A stretch of DNA of 16,435 bases from Spongospora subterranea. Lineage: Eukaryota; Endomyxa; Phytomyxea; Plasmodiophorida; Plasmodiophoridae. The stretch covers positions 29,252 to 45,686 of the forward strand of contig OUQQ01000374.1 in NCBI GenBank assembly GCA_900404475.1. Reading direction: 5' to 3'. Under the pieces are notes generated by a model, which saw only the letters and a program-made list of their open reading frames with translations, did not search any database and had not been told where the DNA came from. How positions within the stretch are numbered: the stretch's first letter is position 1; every line of letters starts with the position of its first letter. Shown here in pieces: positions 7,112 through 15,989 of the stretch. The translations under genes were made by a program, and so were the position numbers.

Positions 7112-9148
7112 CTAAATCGATGATTGGTCAAATGGGTTTTCTGGCACCGTCAACGGTGGCATTTTACCAGTTTTCAAGGGACCTTGGCGTACAATCCCTT
7201 GTCTACAGCCTTCGCTCGACAAACCTTTTCTATTCCTCTCTGGTAGATTCTGGCTCTCAACTCTCTCCTGTTGTGTATTGATCTCCAAAGACGCCCTTTG
7301 GCCATCTTCATCGGTTTTTCCGTCATGTTCGACCTCCTCATTGGCAATGAACGCTGACGTTGCCTTGCTCGTGTCATCGTACGCCAGGGCCATGTTCCGA
7401 ACTGTGGAATCCGCTGTGGTTGGTTTCAGCTTAAAACACGTCTGAAGATGCCCCTTCTGAAGATGTAGTAAAACCGTCGTGTTGGACATATTGAACCCCA
7501 TTTCCAATAGAATATTATCCAGCGACCCCCCTTGTTTAACAGCAGCACATGCACGATCGCCTAATTCACCGCTTCTCGATAATCCCATAATCACGTCCTC
7601 ATACCGAAAATTGGTCGTCGTCGAAATCGCTCGTAGTACATCGACCGGGTCCAGTCCATTACGAGACAGATTCGTTTTCAGCTGCGACGGCCGTACGTCG
7701 TGCTCGTTCACGATCTGCGTCTGGAGCAATGTCAGTAGTTCATTGGCGTTCAATGAACGATGAGCGATCGCTCGTTTGAGGTCGTGACGATTTAGCCCTT
7801 TCGCCATCATCTGTTCGATGTCCAGACACACGTTATTATCGTGACAGGATAGCGATGGCGGTGGCCATGATTGCGATTTAATCCCAGTCTGGTTGACTCG
7901 CTTGTGGACGTGTTCAGCTGCGGTCGGTGATGATTCCCGTTGATGATGCCCCCGATCGCTGTCGACCAGGTCCAATACAATGACCCGGTTAACGATCTGA
8001 ACGAACAATCGGTAGGGTATTGTATTATCTGCAGACCATCCCCTCGATAAATGCAGATCCCCAGCCGAAACTGGTAAATTAACTTGAAACGATTGGGTCC
8101 CGTTCGTCGTTTCCCATATCTGAACGAAACTGGTCAGGTTCACTATATCGAGCGCCGGGAACAGATCGCTTACTTTGACGGTGCAATCCCTGGCACAACT
8201 GATAACGAACAAGGAATCGGCGGTAAAGGCAACCTTTTCAACCGGGGCCTCATGTAAGAATGTGTAAATAACGGTGGCGCTAAACCCGATCGTCAATGGC
8301 GATTCCGTTCCATTCACGGTCTGTTCAATAGAATCATCGCGAGATTCCTGTAGTTCGACAGTCTGGCTGGCGACTTTTCGGGCCGATTTCTGCGAATCCA
8401 CCGCCTGTTGATCGCTTCTCAGGGACAACGCCGACCAGAGTTTGGCGGTGGAATCGCCGGCACCGGTCGCCAGCAAAGCGCCATTGGGCGAAAACGCCGA
8501 ACACAATACCGGGCCGGTATGGGATTTTCCAGCGTCCACCCAAGCCGCTCGCGTCGCCGTTCCGCTTTGGGATTTCACCCATTCTGGATCGCCCTCGATC
8601 GCACACAGTCGGTCCTGATTGGCCAAGTCCCATACGGAGATGGCGCCATTGGGCATGGCGCACGCCAACCGATCGAAGACCGTGTTCAGCGATATGGAAC
8701 GGATCTGGCACGTCTCTACGATATTGCTGGACAGTTGCTGGCCGGTGGCCCAGCTCCAGGCTAGAACCCGACCATCGCTACTTGAGCTGTACAATATATC
8801 GCCCGCCTCGTTGAACAAACAGTCAAATATCGTCCCGCGGTGTCCATTCATGATTTGAACGGCGGACGGGTTCTGGCCCGCTGTAATTCTCCAGAGCACG
8901 ATCAAGTGCCCATTACAAACGGTGATGATATCCGACGGCACCCTCGTGAACCGAACCAGGCGGATCTTCTTGCGATGAACGGCGGCGGGTTTGCGATTGA
9001 TTCGAGAAATCAACTGAAACCGGTGACAATCCCAGATGAAGCAGGTGCGTCCGCAACAGGTCGCTAGACGAAGACCATCGTCTGATACGTCAATACAGGT
9101 CACACCTTGGTCCAAGGTCAAACTTCGAACTAGATCACCGCTCAACAT
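7112..9148 (-). CDS. WD40-repeat protein with unknown C-terminal region
   Basis: Predicted scaffold protein of 660 residues after removal of one 54-bp intron (8173-8120). The first half is a WD40 propeller; blades are visible as G-H-x(n)-W-D/W-S units, for example C-F-I-W-D-C (about 37-42), H-L-I-V-L-W, G-R-V-L-A-W-S-W, G-A-I-S-V-W-D-L, S-T-A-K-L-W-S, and after splicing D-C-T-V-K-I-W-E-T. The G-H-R-G and H-T-G-P-V-L-C-S-A-F-S-P-N-G segments are typical blade edges. The C-terminal third is not WD40: a helical region (about 430-560) with N-R-H-D-L-K-R-A-I-A-H and Y-E-D-V-I-M-G-L, then a polar, probably disordered tail ending in an N-P-F-D motif, which could bind EH domains (inference). I cannot name an orthologue. 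The start is ATG 9148; the open frame extends only three codons further upstream. The gene diverges from the RhoGEF gene. Confidence 0.75.
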   Translation of the reverse strand: MLSGDLVRSLTLDQGVTCIDVSDDGLRLATCCGRTCFIWDCHRFQLISRINRKPAAVHRKKIRLVRFTRVPSDIITVCNGHLIVLWRITAGQNPSAVQIMNGHRGTIFDCLFNEAGDILYSSSSDGRVLAWSWATGQQLSSNIVETCQIRSISLNTVFDRLACAMPNGAISVWDLANQDRLCAIEGDPEWVKSQSGTATRAAWVDAGKSHTGPVLCSAFSPNGALLATGAGDSTAKLWSALSLRSDQQAVDSQKSARKVASQTVELQESRDDSIEQTVNGTESPLTIGFSATVIYTFLHEAPVEKVAFTADSLFVISCARDCTVKVSDLFPALDIVNLTSFVQIWETTNGTQSFQVNLPVSAGDLHLSRGWSADNTIPYRLFVQIVNRVIVLDLVDSDRGHHQRESSPTAAEHVHKRVNQTGIKSQSWPPPSLSCHDNNVCLDIEQMMAKGLNRHDLKRAIAHRSLNANELLTLLQTQIVNEHDVRPSQLKTNLSRNGLDPVDVLRAISTTTNFRYEDVIMGLSRSGELGDRACAAVKQGGSLDNILLEMGFNMSNTTVLLHLQKGHLQTCFKLKPTTADSTVRNMALAYDDTSKATSAFIANEEVEHDGKTDEDGQRASLEINTQQERVESQNLPERNRKGLSSEGCRQGIVRQGPLKTGKMPPLTVPENPFDQSSI
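8120..8173 (-). other. In-frame 54-bp intron inside a WD40 blade
   Basis: The minus-strand sequence runs from GTAAGC to CGTTCAG, is 54 bp (18 codons) and has no stop, so an ORF finder reads through it. Reading through gives D-C-T-V-K-V-S-D-L-F..., whereas removing it gives D-C-T-V-K-I-W-E-T-T-N-G, the standard WD40 blade end. Donor, acceptor and length match the other introns here. Confidence 0.85.
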
Positions 9149-9284
9149 CGACAACAATCCGGGTCAGTCAACAACATGGCGTCGGCACGCGCCGGAATCG
9201 ACTGGAATCGAAGTGGAACTTTATTCACATTGTCATGGGATAAAAAAAGTGGGAAACGGCTCTCGTGAAAGGACGGGAAAGGCG
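9149..9284. promoter_or_regulatory. Probable shared promoter region between divergent genes
   Basis: The ATGs of the WD40 gene (minus) and the RhoGEF gene (plus) are separated by 136 bp. Both promoters and 5' UTRs must fit in or overlap this gap. I see no clear TATA box; a short A-rich run lies at about 9240-9248. Confidence 0.45.
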
Positions 9285-11287
9285 ATGGTGGAGAAGATCA
9301 AGTTTGGGGTACCGACTACCATAATAATACTAGGGAATGAACACGAGCTGGGAATGATCGACAAAGGGTATTCCGCCGATAGCGCCACGATCCATTGTGC
9401 GCGGGAGATTCTGTCGACGGAAAAGACCTACGTTGACGGATTGTGTTGCCTGCGAAATGATTTCCTGCTACAACTCGCTGAGAGCGACGCCTCGCAGATC
9501 CCATCGCTTCTCGCCAATCTCGACCGAATTGTCGACGTTCACAGGTAGGAACAGCGAACAAATCAGCACGTTCGTCGAACGTGAAATGGGGATTACTTGG
9601 GACAGGGCGATCGGGCTGAATGATGGCGATATAGCAGGATTATTAGACAGTGCGCCAGAGCTAGGCATCTCTGCAATCTGCAGCCGAATAATATCAGCAG
9701 ACTTGGCCGCTTCATATACCGCTTATATCAACGACCTTGATCATGTCCAATCGGCTTTGATCAAGGTCAGAACAAAAAAAAAACACGAAATCCAGGTCGA
9801 AATTTGACAACGACAGCGCCGCCCCAACGCTAACTAAACTGTGGAACTGTTTTAGAATTTGGAATGTGGTTTACCTCTACAATCAGTTCAATCCTATTTG
9901 ATCATGCCTGTACAGCGAATACCAAGGTTCATGCTGATGTTGAACACGATGTTGTCAGATTCGAACGAACACCCTAACACCATCTTGGTCGACACGATCC
10001 AATCGGCGCTAGACCATGTTAAACAAGCAGCGACGGCTCTGAACGACGCCAAACGTGAGTCGGAGGTGAGCCCGTTCACGTCAACCGTGATCATCGCCAA
10101 TCGCCTCCCGTTTAGCTCCGTCAGATCCTGACAGCGATATCGCCAACAACCGACTTCGATCCGTTCCTCGACGGGCGCCGTTTGATCCGCCATGGGCCGA
10201 TTTTCCAGAATCGTCATCGGTTCGGTTTCGCCTGTCGAGCGGCCCCGACAATGTTCTAACGGCACATGGAACAGATCGATAGGGAATCGCGTCCCGACCA
10301 TCTGTTTTCTATTCAATGACGCCATATGCATCACAAACAGCAAATACAAGATCAAGACCCAATTCCCCTTATCGTCGCCCGTTGTCGTATCGACGTTCAT
10401 CCAGTCCGATTCCAGCTGGCGATACGGTATCCGATTGCAGCGAACGCGGAAACGGGCTCGGTTAGATGAGAGAATCAACGAAGGGTGATGATGTCGCTAA
10501 AACGAGCCCTGTGCAGATCACCTTTACAGGGATTTCGCCGAAAACCTGTGGATGAGGTCATGGTGGACGAGCTGGAGATGTTGTTGCAGAGTGAAGACGA
10601 TCAGAGGTTGTGGTTATCGGCACTATATCCTCGTAAGGTGTCGTGTTAGCGGCGATATCGGCAAATACTGATTGGGGGTTGATCAGAATGCGATACGATC
10701 TCGACACATGATGACGCGAGACCATTACCGGCTGATACGGTGATCGCTAAAGGACCGTCAACAGAGCCCACACGATTGAAACAGACAGAGTCGGGCGATG
10801 ATCTCAAGTTTCAGACGATTTGTTCAGAGGCGGTGGTGAATGTTCATTGGTCAGCTAGAGTTAATATCCCAATAACCACGCCAGACGAAGCGACATCTAT
10901 TCGGGACGATATCGATCGTTTCGAGGAATGGGTCGGGATTGTGGTGTTGATGATGGGAGAGGTTTTTATTTGATGTATATGGTGGCAGATATGTGGCGAT
11001 CGCCGGTTCAAAGTGATTCTCTATAACACGTTGGTCAAGAACATTCCGTCGACAGCTCATGTCGATATATCGGTCATTGTCATTACAGTGCCAGATACGA
11101 CACACGATGTTTCACAAAGGTATACGCACGATCACTTCTGATCTTGGCCAACGTCAACTAAACTGTGATCAGCGACATTGGCACCCAACTGATGCATCAA
11201 TTCGCAGAGGTCGTATGCGTCAATCGCATCTGTAGTCCAGACTATTTGATTTTAATTCCCAAACAACCAGAACTCATATCACAATAG
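9285..11287 (+). CDS. Rho guanine nucleotide exchange factor (DH-PH) with unknown C-terminal domain
   Basis: Predicted activator of Rho-family GTPases, 535 residues. Exons: 9285-9544, 9567-9795, 9856-10065, 10116-10219, 10275-10426, 10471-10632, 10687-10931, 10989-11119, 11173-11287; phases agree throughout. The DH domain (about 36-235) shows CR1 (A-R-E-I-L-S-T-E-K-T-Y-V) and CR3 (S-Y-L-I-M-P-V-Q-R-I-P-R, near 175-187). The PH domain (about 248-375) has F-L-D-G-R-R-L-I-R-H-G-P-I, then I-C-F-L-F-N-D-A-I-C-I, and ends with E-D-D-Q-R-L-W-L-S-A-L containing the invariant Trp. About 160 further residues form an alpha/beta-looking region (F-K-V-I-L-Y-N-T-L-V-K-N-I-P, V-D-I-S-V-I-V-I-T-V-P) that I cannot assign. 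The least certain junction is the 44-bp intron at 10427-10470; a 32-bp alternative with acceptor at 10516 also keeps frame. The first intron is only 22 bp. Confidence 0.8.
9545..9566 (+). other. Ultra-short 22-nt intron in the DH domain
   Basis: GTAGGAACAGCGAACAAATCAG begins GT and ends CAG. Its removal joins ...L-D-R-I-V-D-V-H to S-T-F-V-E-R-E, matching the DH pattern (I/L)-x-x-(L/V)-H-x-x-F-(L/V)-x-x without a gap. Left in place, the first frame stops at a TAG five bases into it. A 4-base sequencing or assembly indel is the alternative: deleting TAGG would also restore frame, giving H-R-N-S-E-Q-I-S-T-F, seven residues longer than the family spacing. Confidence 0.55.
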
Positions 11288-11606
11288 AGATAGAGATAAT
11301 TTCAAAATGCGACAGGACAATTGTTTTTGACCAAAAGTTCGGACGGGCGTTCGTTGATGTTTGTTTGCGCGATCGCAATTGGAAAAACGGAGACCAGGGC
11401 GCGGCCCTATGGCCACAGTGTGACCGTGACGTGTGCCTGTTCACCATAAGTACAGTAAACAGTCGGAGATATGGACACATTGACAGTCGGAGATAGACTC
11501 GTAAGCGGCCGCGCTAAAGTAACACAGCCATCGGTCAGTGGCTCACTGCATACAGAGCGCCAAGTGCCCAAACACATTGAACACGCGACGCGATCTCTGA
11601 TTAACT
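11288..11606. promoter_or_regulatory. Intergenic spacer and likely promoter of the RRM gene
   Basis: About 320 bp between the RhoGEF stop and the RRM-protein ATG. It holds a 13-base direct repeat, ACAGTCGGAGATA, at 11459-11471 and 11483-11495 (24-bp spacing), roughly 110-150 bp before the ATG, and a NotI-type GCGGCCGC at about 11506-11513. No gene seen. Confidence 0.4.
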
Positions 11607-12440
11607 ATGGCTGAGGAGGGCGATTGTACTCCCACTGATCAAACCAATGTCTATGTGGGCAACATAGCCTTCTCGACTACCGATGAATCTTTGGTCAGTC
11701 GCCCGGAATTCCCGTCTGAAATGTGGTCTGAGCAGCGTTCTGTTAGTCAACGCTGTTTGCAGATATGTCGGTAGAATCCTGCGAAGTGATCAAAACTAGA
11801 ACTGGAAGGTCCAGGGGGTTTGGAATTGTGAAGTTTTCCAGTGTTGAAGAAGTATATTAGCTCATTTTCCTTGCGGTTTTCTGGTCTGAGCAGCTACCGT
11901 TTCAGGCGAATTCTGCCATCACAAAACACGATCAGACCGATTTTGAAGGCCGTAAACTCTACTTAAAAGTTGATCGGAAGCCGGCTCCAAAACTCAATAC
12001 TTCAACTAACGTGGTCCCAACAAATGTATATCTTGGCAATTTGCCGTTCGCTGCCACGTCCGAAAGGTAATCAAGCTAACTATTCTTCGATTGTCTCGCC
12101 ATTTCAACGTCGGTTATCAGCTTGTCAGAGATTTTTGCAGATGTACCTGGATTCAAATCGGCAACGGTCTCCATGGACCGCCGTAATGAAAGGTCTCGAG
12201 GATATGCGATTCTTTGCTTTGAGACAGCAGACGATGCTCAAGCCGCTATCCAACAGCTTGATCAATCGCAGCTTGATGTAAATAATCCCCTGGAACACAC
12301 AACAGACTCAAATTGATCTCGTTCTCCGTTTGCCTCAGGGTCGGACCATATCAGCGCGGATCGATTACGGCCCGCGAACTAAAACTTCTAGGAAATATAC
12401 CGAAGACGACGCCGCAGATTACAATAGAGACGTTTATTAA
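11607..12440 (+). CDS. RNA-binding protein with two RRM domains
   Basis: Predicted single-stranded RNA-binding protein, 203 residues, from five exons: 11607-11693, 11747-11851, 11906-12066, 12121-12277, 12339-12440. Introns are 53, 54, 54 and 61 bp with agreeing phases. RRM1 (about 14-87) has RNP2 V-Y-V-G-N-I and RNP1 R-G-F-G-I-V-K-F. RRM2 (about 105-182) has RNP2 V-Y-L-G-N-L, RNP1 R-G-Y-A-I-L-C-F, and a final strand L-D-G-R-T-I-S-A-R-I-D-Y that exists only after the last intron is removed. The two RRMs share the segment L-F-A-D-(M/V), suggesting internal duplication. The short C-terminal tail is basic then acidic (R-T-K-T-S-R-K-Y-T-E-D-D), without RGG repeats. The architecture resembles small two-RRM nucleolar or mRNP proteins of fungi, but I cannot name an orthologue. 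An AATAAA follows the stop. Confidence 0.87.
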
Positions 12441-12471
12441 TCACATATCTCAATTGTCAATATTATACTTG

Positions 12472-12477
12472 AATAAA
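12472..12477 (+). terminator. Polyadenylation signal AATAAA of the RRM gene
   Basis: AATAAA on the plus strand, 32 bases after the TAA stop at 12438-12440, in AT-rich DNA. Confidence 0.6.
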
Positions 12478-12778
12478 TTCGTATAATACGATGTTGATAA
12501 TCACCAAGTGCCCGTGATGTTGTCGTCTGATTCAGTTGATGTGGTTGATCCGAGTCGTATTATACAGGTTATGGTGTTTGCCCTACCACTGCATGATGAT
12601 GGTGGCGTCGGGTATATTACAGTACACCCACGACATGAGACTGTTGATGGGGTTTCGCTACACCAGTGATGTGATGAGAGAGTACCGTAATGCCCGGCCC
12701 TCGGTAGCGCCATCCACTGACCATCCTACCCAGCACACCGTTGAACTAACCCGGTCGGGGATTATCCTGACAATTATA

Positions 12779-14436
12779 ATGTGGCGACACGCTGTGGTGG
12801 CATCGGCAGCCGTACCGGCCGCCATGGCGCCATCCCATATCGTCGAGTCGATCATCCCCCCTGATAACGACCAACTCGTGCTGAAGCACGTACAAGTCGT
12901 GTTCCGCCATGGTTCGAATCCGTGACCCGCCCCGGGCATTTGTTTTCTTTTCTTGAATATCTGATTCTATATGGGATAATTAGGCGCTCGAACCCCGATC
13001 AGCTCACTCTATGGATTCGGTATTGAAACCTGTTCTTCATTCTCGTTCCCGATTTAGCCGTTTTTGTGACTTGTTTCTTAAGAGGGAACGTTTCCTACCC
13101 CATCTGGAGTGAATTTTTCCTGTCGAGGACCAGTATCTCCTCTGTTTTTCGCAGAAGCAAAGCGACTTTATCATAAGAACTATTCTCCGTCTTTGAAGCA
13201 CTCTGACAATGTCAGGTTCGGTTTCCGGAAACGTTCGACGGTATCTGAATGTCGCGAAATTGACGTAGATTAGCCGGGGGGTTCCAGGGTGGTGCCGGCC
13301 AGGCCAGTTAACTGTTCAAGGAAGAAGGGATTTACGCAAAGTGGGCTCGGTTCTTCATCAAAGATACGTTGAAGAAACCGGTTTTTTGGATTCCGAGTAT
13401 AAATCCCTATTTTGATGAGGTGTTTCTTATCATTCATCAGCAATGGTCAGGTTTAATCCCAAAAAGGTCACTGTTCGATCAACTGACGTTGAGCGTACAA
13501 TGGAATCAGCTGTTTCGCTATTGGAAGTCCTTTTCGCCGCTAAAACATTGATTCCAGCTATCACTATCAATACATTGAAGGAATCGGACGAGAACATGTA
13601 TCCGCGTTCATCATGTCGCTCGCTAAAGCTACTTAAATCGGTCATTGTATTTAGTTTGAACTACGTGAGAATATTCAGTTGATATGTTAGGCGGCGATAA
13701 ATCATCTGGTGAAGGAGCGTCAACAAGATCGGGATACTCTTACTCAAGAAATCAGGGAAGCGTTCAAAGTATCGCACGCCGGTGCCATAGCTAGGTTTGA
13801 AGGCTTACATAACACCTCCCGTTGCTATCTCGCCAATTCTGTCCCATTGCCACATCCACTATCAAATGAATTAGCGGAGAGAATTGAGAAGGAAGCAATT
13901 CAAGAAATGCAGGCTAAGGTATCTGTTTTTTGTAGTTTGACCCAGAAAATTGATCTTGCTCAATACAGTACGGGTCAATTGCCATCGTTCGACTTGGCAT
14001 TGGCCGGTTTCTTGGCGACGTAATTCATGATCTGGAGACATCAACCCGTTCCGAGATCAAACTGCGATTGTATTCTGGACATGATAACACCGTTGGCCCT
14101 CTGCTGATTGCACTAGAATCTGATCCAGTAATTGGGATCAATGGAAACGTGCGCGTTATTTCTCTGAACCTTTTTGTAAATTAGGTTTCCGGTGCCGTAG
14201 GCAAACTTCAGGAATTCCCGGGATTTGGTTCACACATCACACTGGAACTATACCAAGAAAAGGGTTCCGAGAGATTTTGGGTTCGAGGATTATACAGTGG
14301 TAGGAATCACGACTTGAACCTGCCAGGATCTCAAGCGAATCGCAATGGGCGTGTTCTCGTCCAACTCGAAGATCTGTCGAGAAGGCTATCTCCTCTGATA
14401 CCAGATGGCCTCGCATACGAGGAGGAATGTCGATAA
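12779..14436 (+). CDS. ACP6: Histidine acid phosphatase, lysophosphatidic acid phosphatase type 6-like
   Basis: Predicted branch-2 histidine phosphatase of 401 residues (human ACP6 has 428), probably acting on lysophosphatidic acid or related monoesters. Exons: 12779-12911, 12984-13019, 13085-13108, 13155-13215, 13274-13396, 13451-13640, 13691-13918, 13969-14127, 14185-14436. The catalytic motif R-H-G-A-R-T-P (43-49) is split by intron 1, whose 12912 donor is the choice that restores it. Further landmarks: W-C-R-P-G-Q-L-T-V-Q-G, F-N-P-K-K-V-T-V-R-S-T-D-V-E-R-T with the second phosphate-binding Arg, E-N-M-Y-P, and S-G-H-D-N-T with the proton-donor HD (about 303-304), all in family order. The 5' end is least certain: exon 3 is only 24 bp, its acceptor (AAGAG) is weak, and a 38-bp intron ending TTTAG at 13058 is an in-frame alternative. 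The N terminus (MWRHAVVASAAVPAAMAP) could be a targeting or signal sequence, as ACP6 is mitochondrial in mammals. Confidence 0.85.
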
Positions 14437-14545
14437 TTATCTACGGTTTCGGGCACAAACAACAATACATTGTATGATGCAGTTATTCTTTTTGGCGATC
14501 CGACAAATATAGGCTTAAGACAAATCAATTGTTATTCTGGATAAA

Positions 14546-15600
14546 TCATTTTTTGACAGTGTTTGGGCGATAGCTGCCGACAACAACAGCGTGATCACGT
14601 TCATATGGCTCTAGCGTTAGTTGTTCCTCAGGCTTGAACTTCATCTCTTGCAATTTGGCAACTTCCGAAGCGAAGACGGCGGCCGGTTCTGAGGTGGAGT
14701 CAATGCAGTTCGCCTTGATTGAGATCACGAAGTTTCCTCCGTTCTTCAAGAAGTTCTGTGCGTTCAGTCCGACAATTCGCGCCTGATCGGGCTGGGCAAC
14801 ATCGGCAAAGATGGTGTCAACCTGAAGAAAACACATGAAATTCAGTGATTGCCACAAAATGGACGAAAGAATCAGCTTCGACCGACCATGCCAATCAACA
14901 TCCGGTACTTATGGGGATGACGAGCATCTTCAATAATGGGGATGATGTTCGTGCGCTTCTTGGCGACGTTGATCAAATCACGGCCAGATCGATGTGAGAA
15001 TTCGACGGCGTATACAAGACCCTCGGGTCCAACGATATCTGAGCAATGCGAGACTGAGGTTCCTGATGCGGCTCCCAAATACAGGAGCTTGGTTCCAGGG
15101 CGGATGTAGATGTTATCAACACCACCGAGAACGGCGGCGGCCAATTTCGATCGGAACGGGTTCCAGACACGATATTCAACCTTGGCGCCATCAACTCCCT
15201 CAACACTGATGCGCTTCTCCCCATATACAGCCTGCCAAAAGAGTCGATATTACGCCAAGAACCAGGGCGAATGAGTATTTACCTCTCCTGGGACCAAGTT
15301 CTTGGTCACCAGCGCGTCCTCTTTGGATCTGGCGATGAAAACACCTTCGTGACGATGGGGTGTGACCACAACTTTGGCCCCGCCTCTCATTCCGCCACGG
15401 CCACCACGTGGGGCTCCACGTCCTCGGCCACCTCCTCGGGTCATTCCTCGTCCTCCGCCACGACCGCCTCCACGTCCGCCGCGATCACTGAACCCGCCAC
15501 CGCGGCCGCCGCCGCGACCGCCTCCACGGCCACCGCGAAATCCACCGCGTCCTGCAGGGCCACCTCGGCTGCCGCCACGACCACGACCTTCAAATCCCAT
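14546..15600 (-). CDS. FBL: Fibrillarin, box C/D snoRNP 2'-O-methyltransferase
   Basis: Nucleolar rRNA 2'-O-methyltransferase (also histone H2A glutamine methylation in yeast and human), 312 residues, using S-adenosylmethionine in the box C/D snoRNP. Minus-strand exons: 15600-15283, 15231-14887, 14821-14546; introns of 51 and 65 bp, both phase 0. The N terminus ([10 protein letters not shown]...) is a glycine-arginine-rich domain of about 80 residues. Then [31 protein letters not shown], and the methyltransferase core with [12 protein letters not shown] (SAM loop), V-Y-A-V-E-F-S-H-R and [12 protein letters not shown]. All fibrillarin hallmarks are present and length matches the family. The intron 2 donor is the unusual GTCGGT, forced by the conserved join I-G-M to V-D-T-I-F. 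The open frame continues upstream of this ATG to 15924, but M-G-F is the conserved start. Confidence 0.96.
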
Positions 15601-15989
15601 TTTGAGTTTGGTCGAAAGAGCCGAATGAAAGCTGCGTAGATGGCAGGGAAAATATGAATTGAACAGGGCTGCGGAGTCCGCCACGGACCCCGCCTCGACA
15701 ATCTTCCCAATGTGCGCCCCATCATTGGCTATTGGCATTAATCCAGGGTTTGACACAGATATCAGCGAAATGGTGTGACCCGGTCTAAAACGGGGCGCGG
15801 TTCTGACAGGGAAAGGGAACGATGATTGATTTATGGAGTATAACGTATTAATGCAATTGGATATCGAGGATTGACCAGATGGTGTCTGACATGGCCAAAG
15901 AATATCAACGCATTTGATATACACGAACCGTCATTTCTAGATAGATAAAAAGAGGGGTTAGGGATAGGTTGGAGTTGGGTAAATGGGGT
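15601..15989. other. Region upstream of fibrillarin, partly coding-like on the minus strand
   Basis: The minus-strand frame of fibrillarin is open from 15924 into exon 1. Within it, roughly 15789-15670, the peptide contains [31 protein letters not shown], which resembles the middle of a PDZ domain (x-I-x-K-I-x-x-G-S-x-A-D). A C-rich and T-rich tract with CTGTCAG (about 15807-15830) looks like a splice acceptor before it. This could be the last exon of the gene at 15990-16435 or a chance reading in the fibrillarin promoter and 5' UTR. Confidence 0.3.

Noticed and set aside
8334..8764. ORFs of 118-125 codons on both strands within the WD40 gene
   Set aside because: They overlap a well-supported WD40 propeller in another frame and show no family features of their own.
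9894..10478. A 194-codon minus-strand ORF
   Set aside because: It lies opposite the DH-PH exons, which have clear conserved motifs and phased introns; its length is explained by codon bias of the real strand.
12906..12926. GGTTCGAATCC resembling a tRNA T-arm, with a weak flanking stem
   Set aside because: No matching acceptor stem, D-arm or anticodon arm is found upstream, and the stretch is fully explained as the end of the acid phosphatase exon and its intron donor.
13274..13310. Tandem GCCAG in the acid phosphatase that seemed to break frame before G-Q-L-T
   Set aside because: Using the 13216-13273 intron gives an open frame W-C-R-P-G-Q-L-T, which fits the family, so no frameshift is needed.
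15271..15639. Long plus-strand ORFs rich in Thr, Ala, Ser or Pro, Arg
   Set aside because: They are antisense shadows of the GGN/CGN-rich glycine-arginine domain of fibrillarin.
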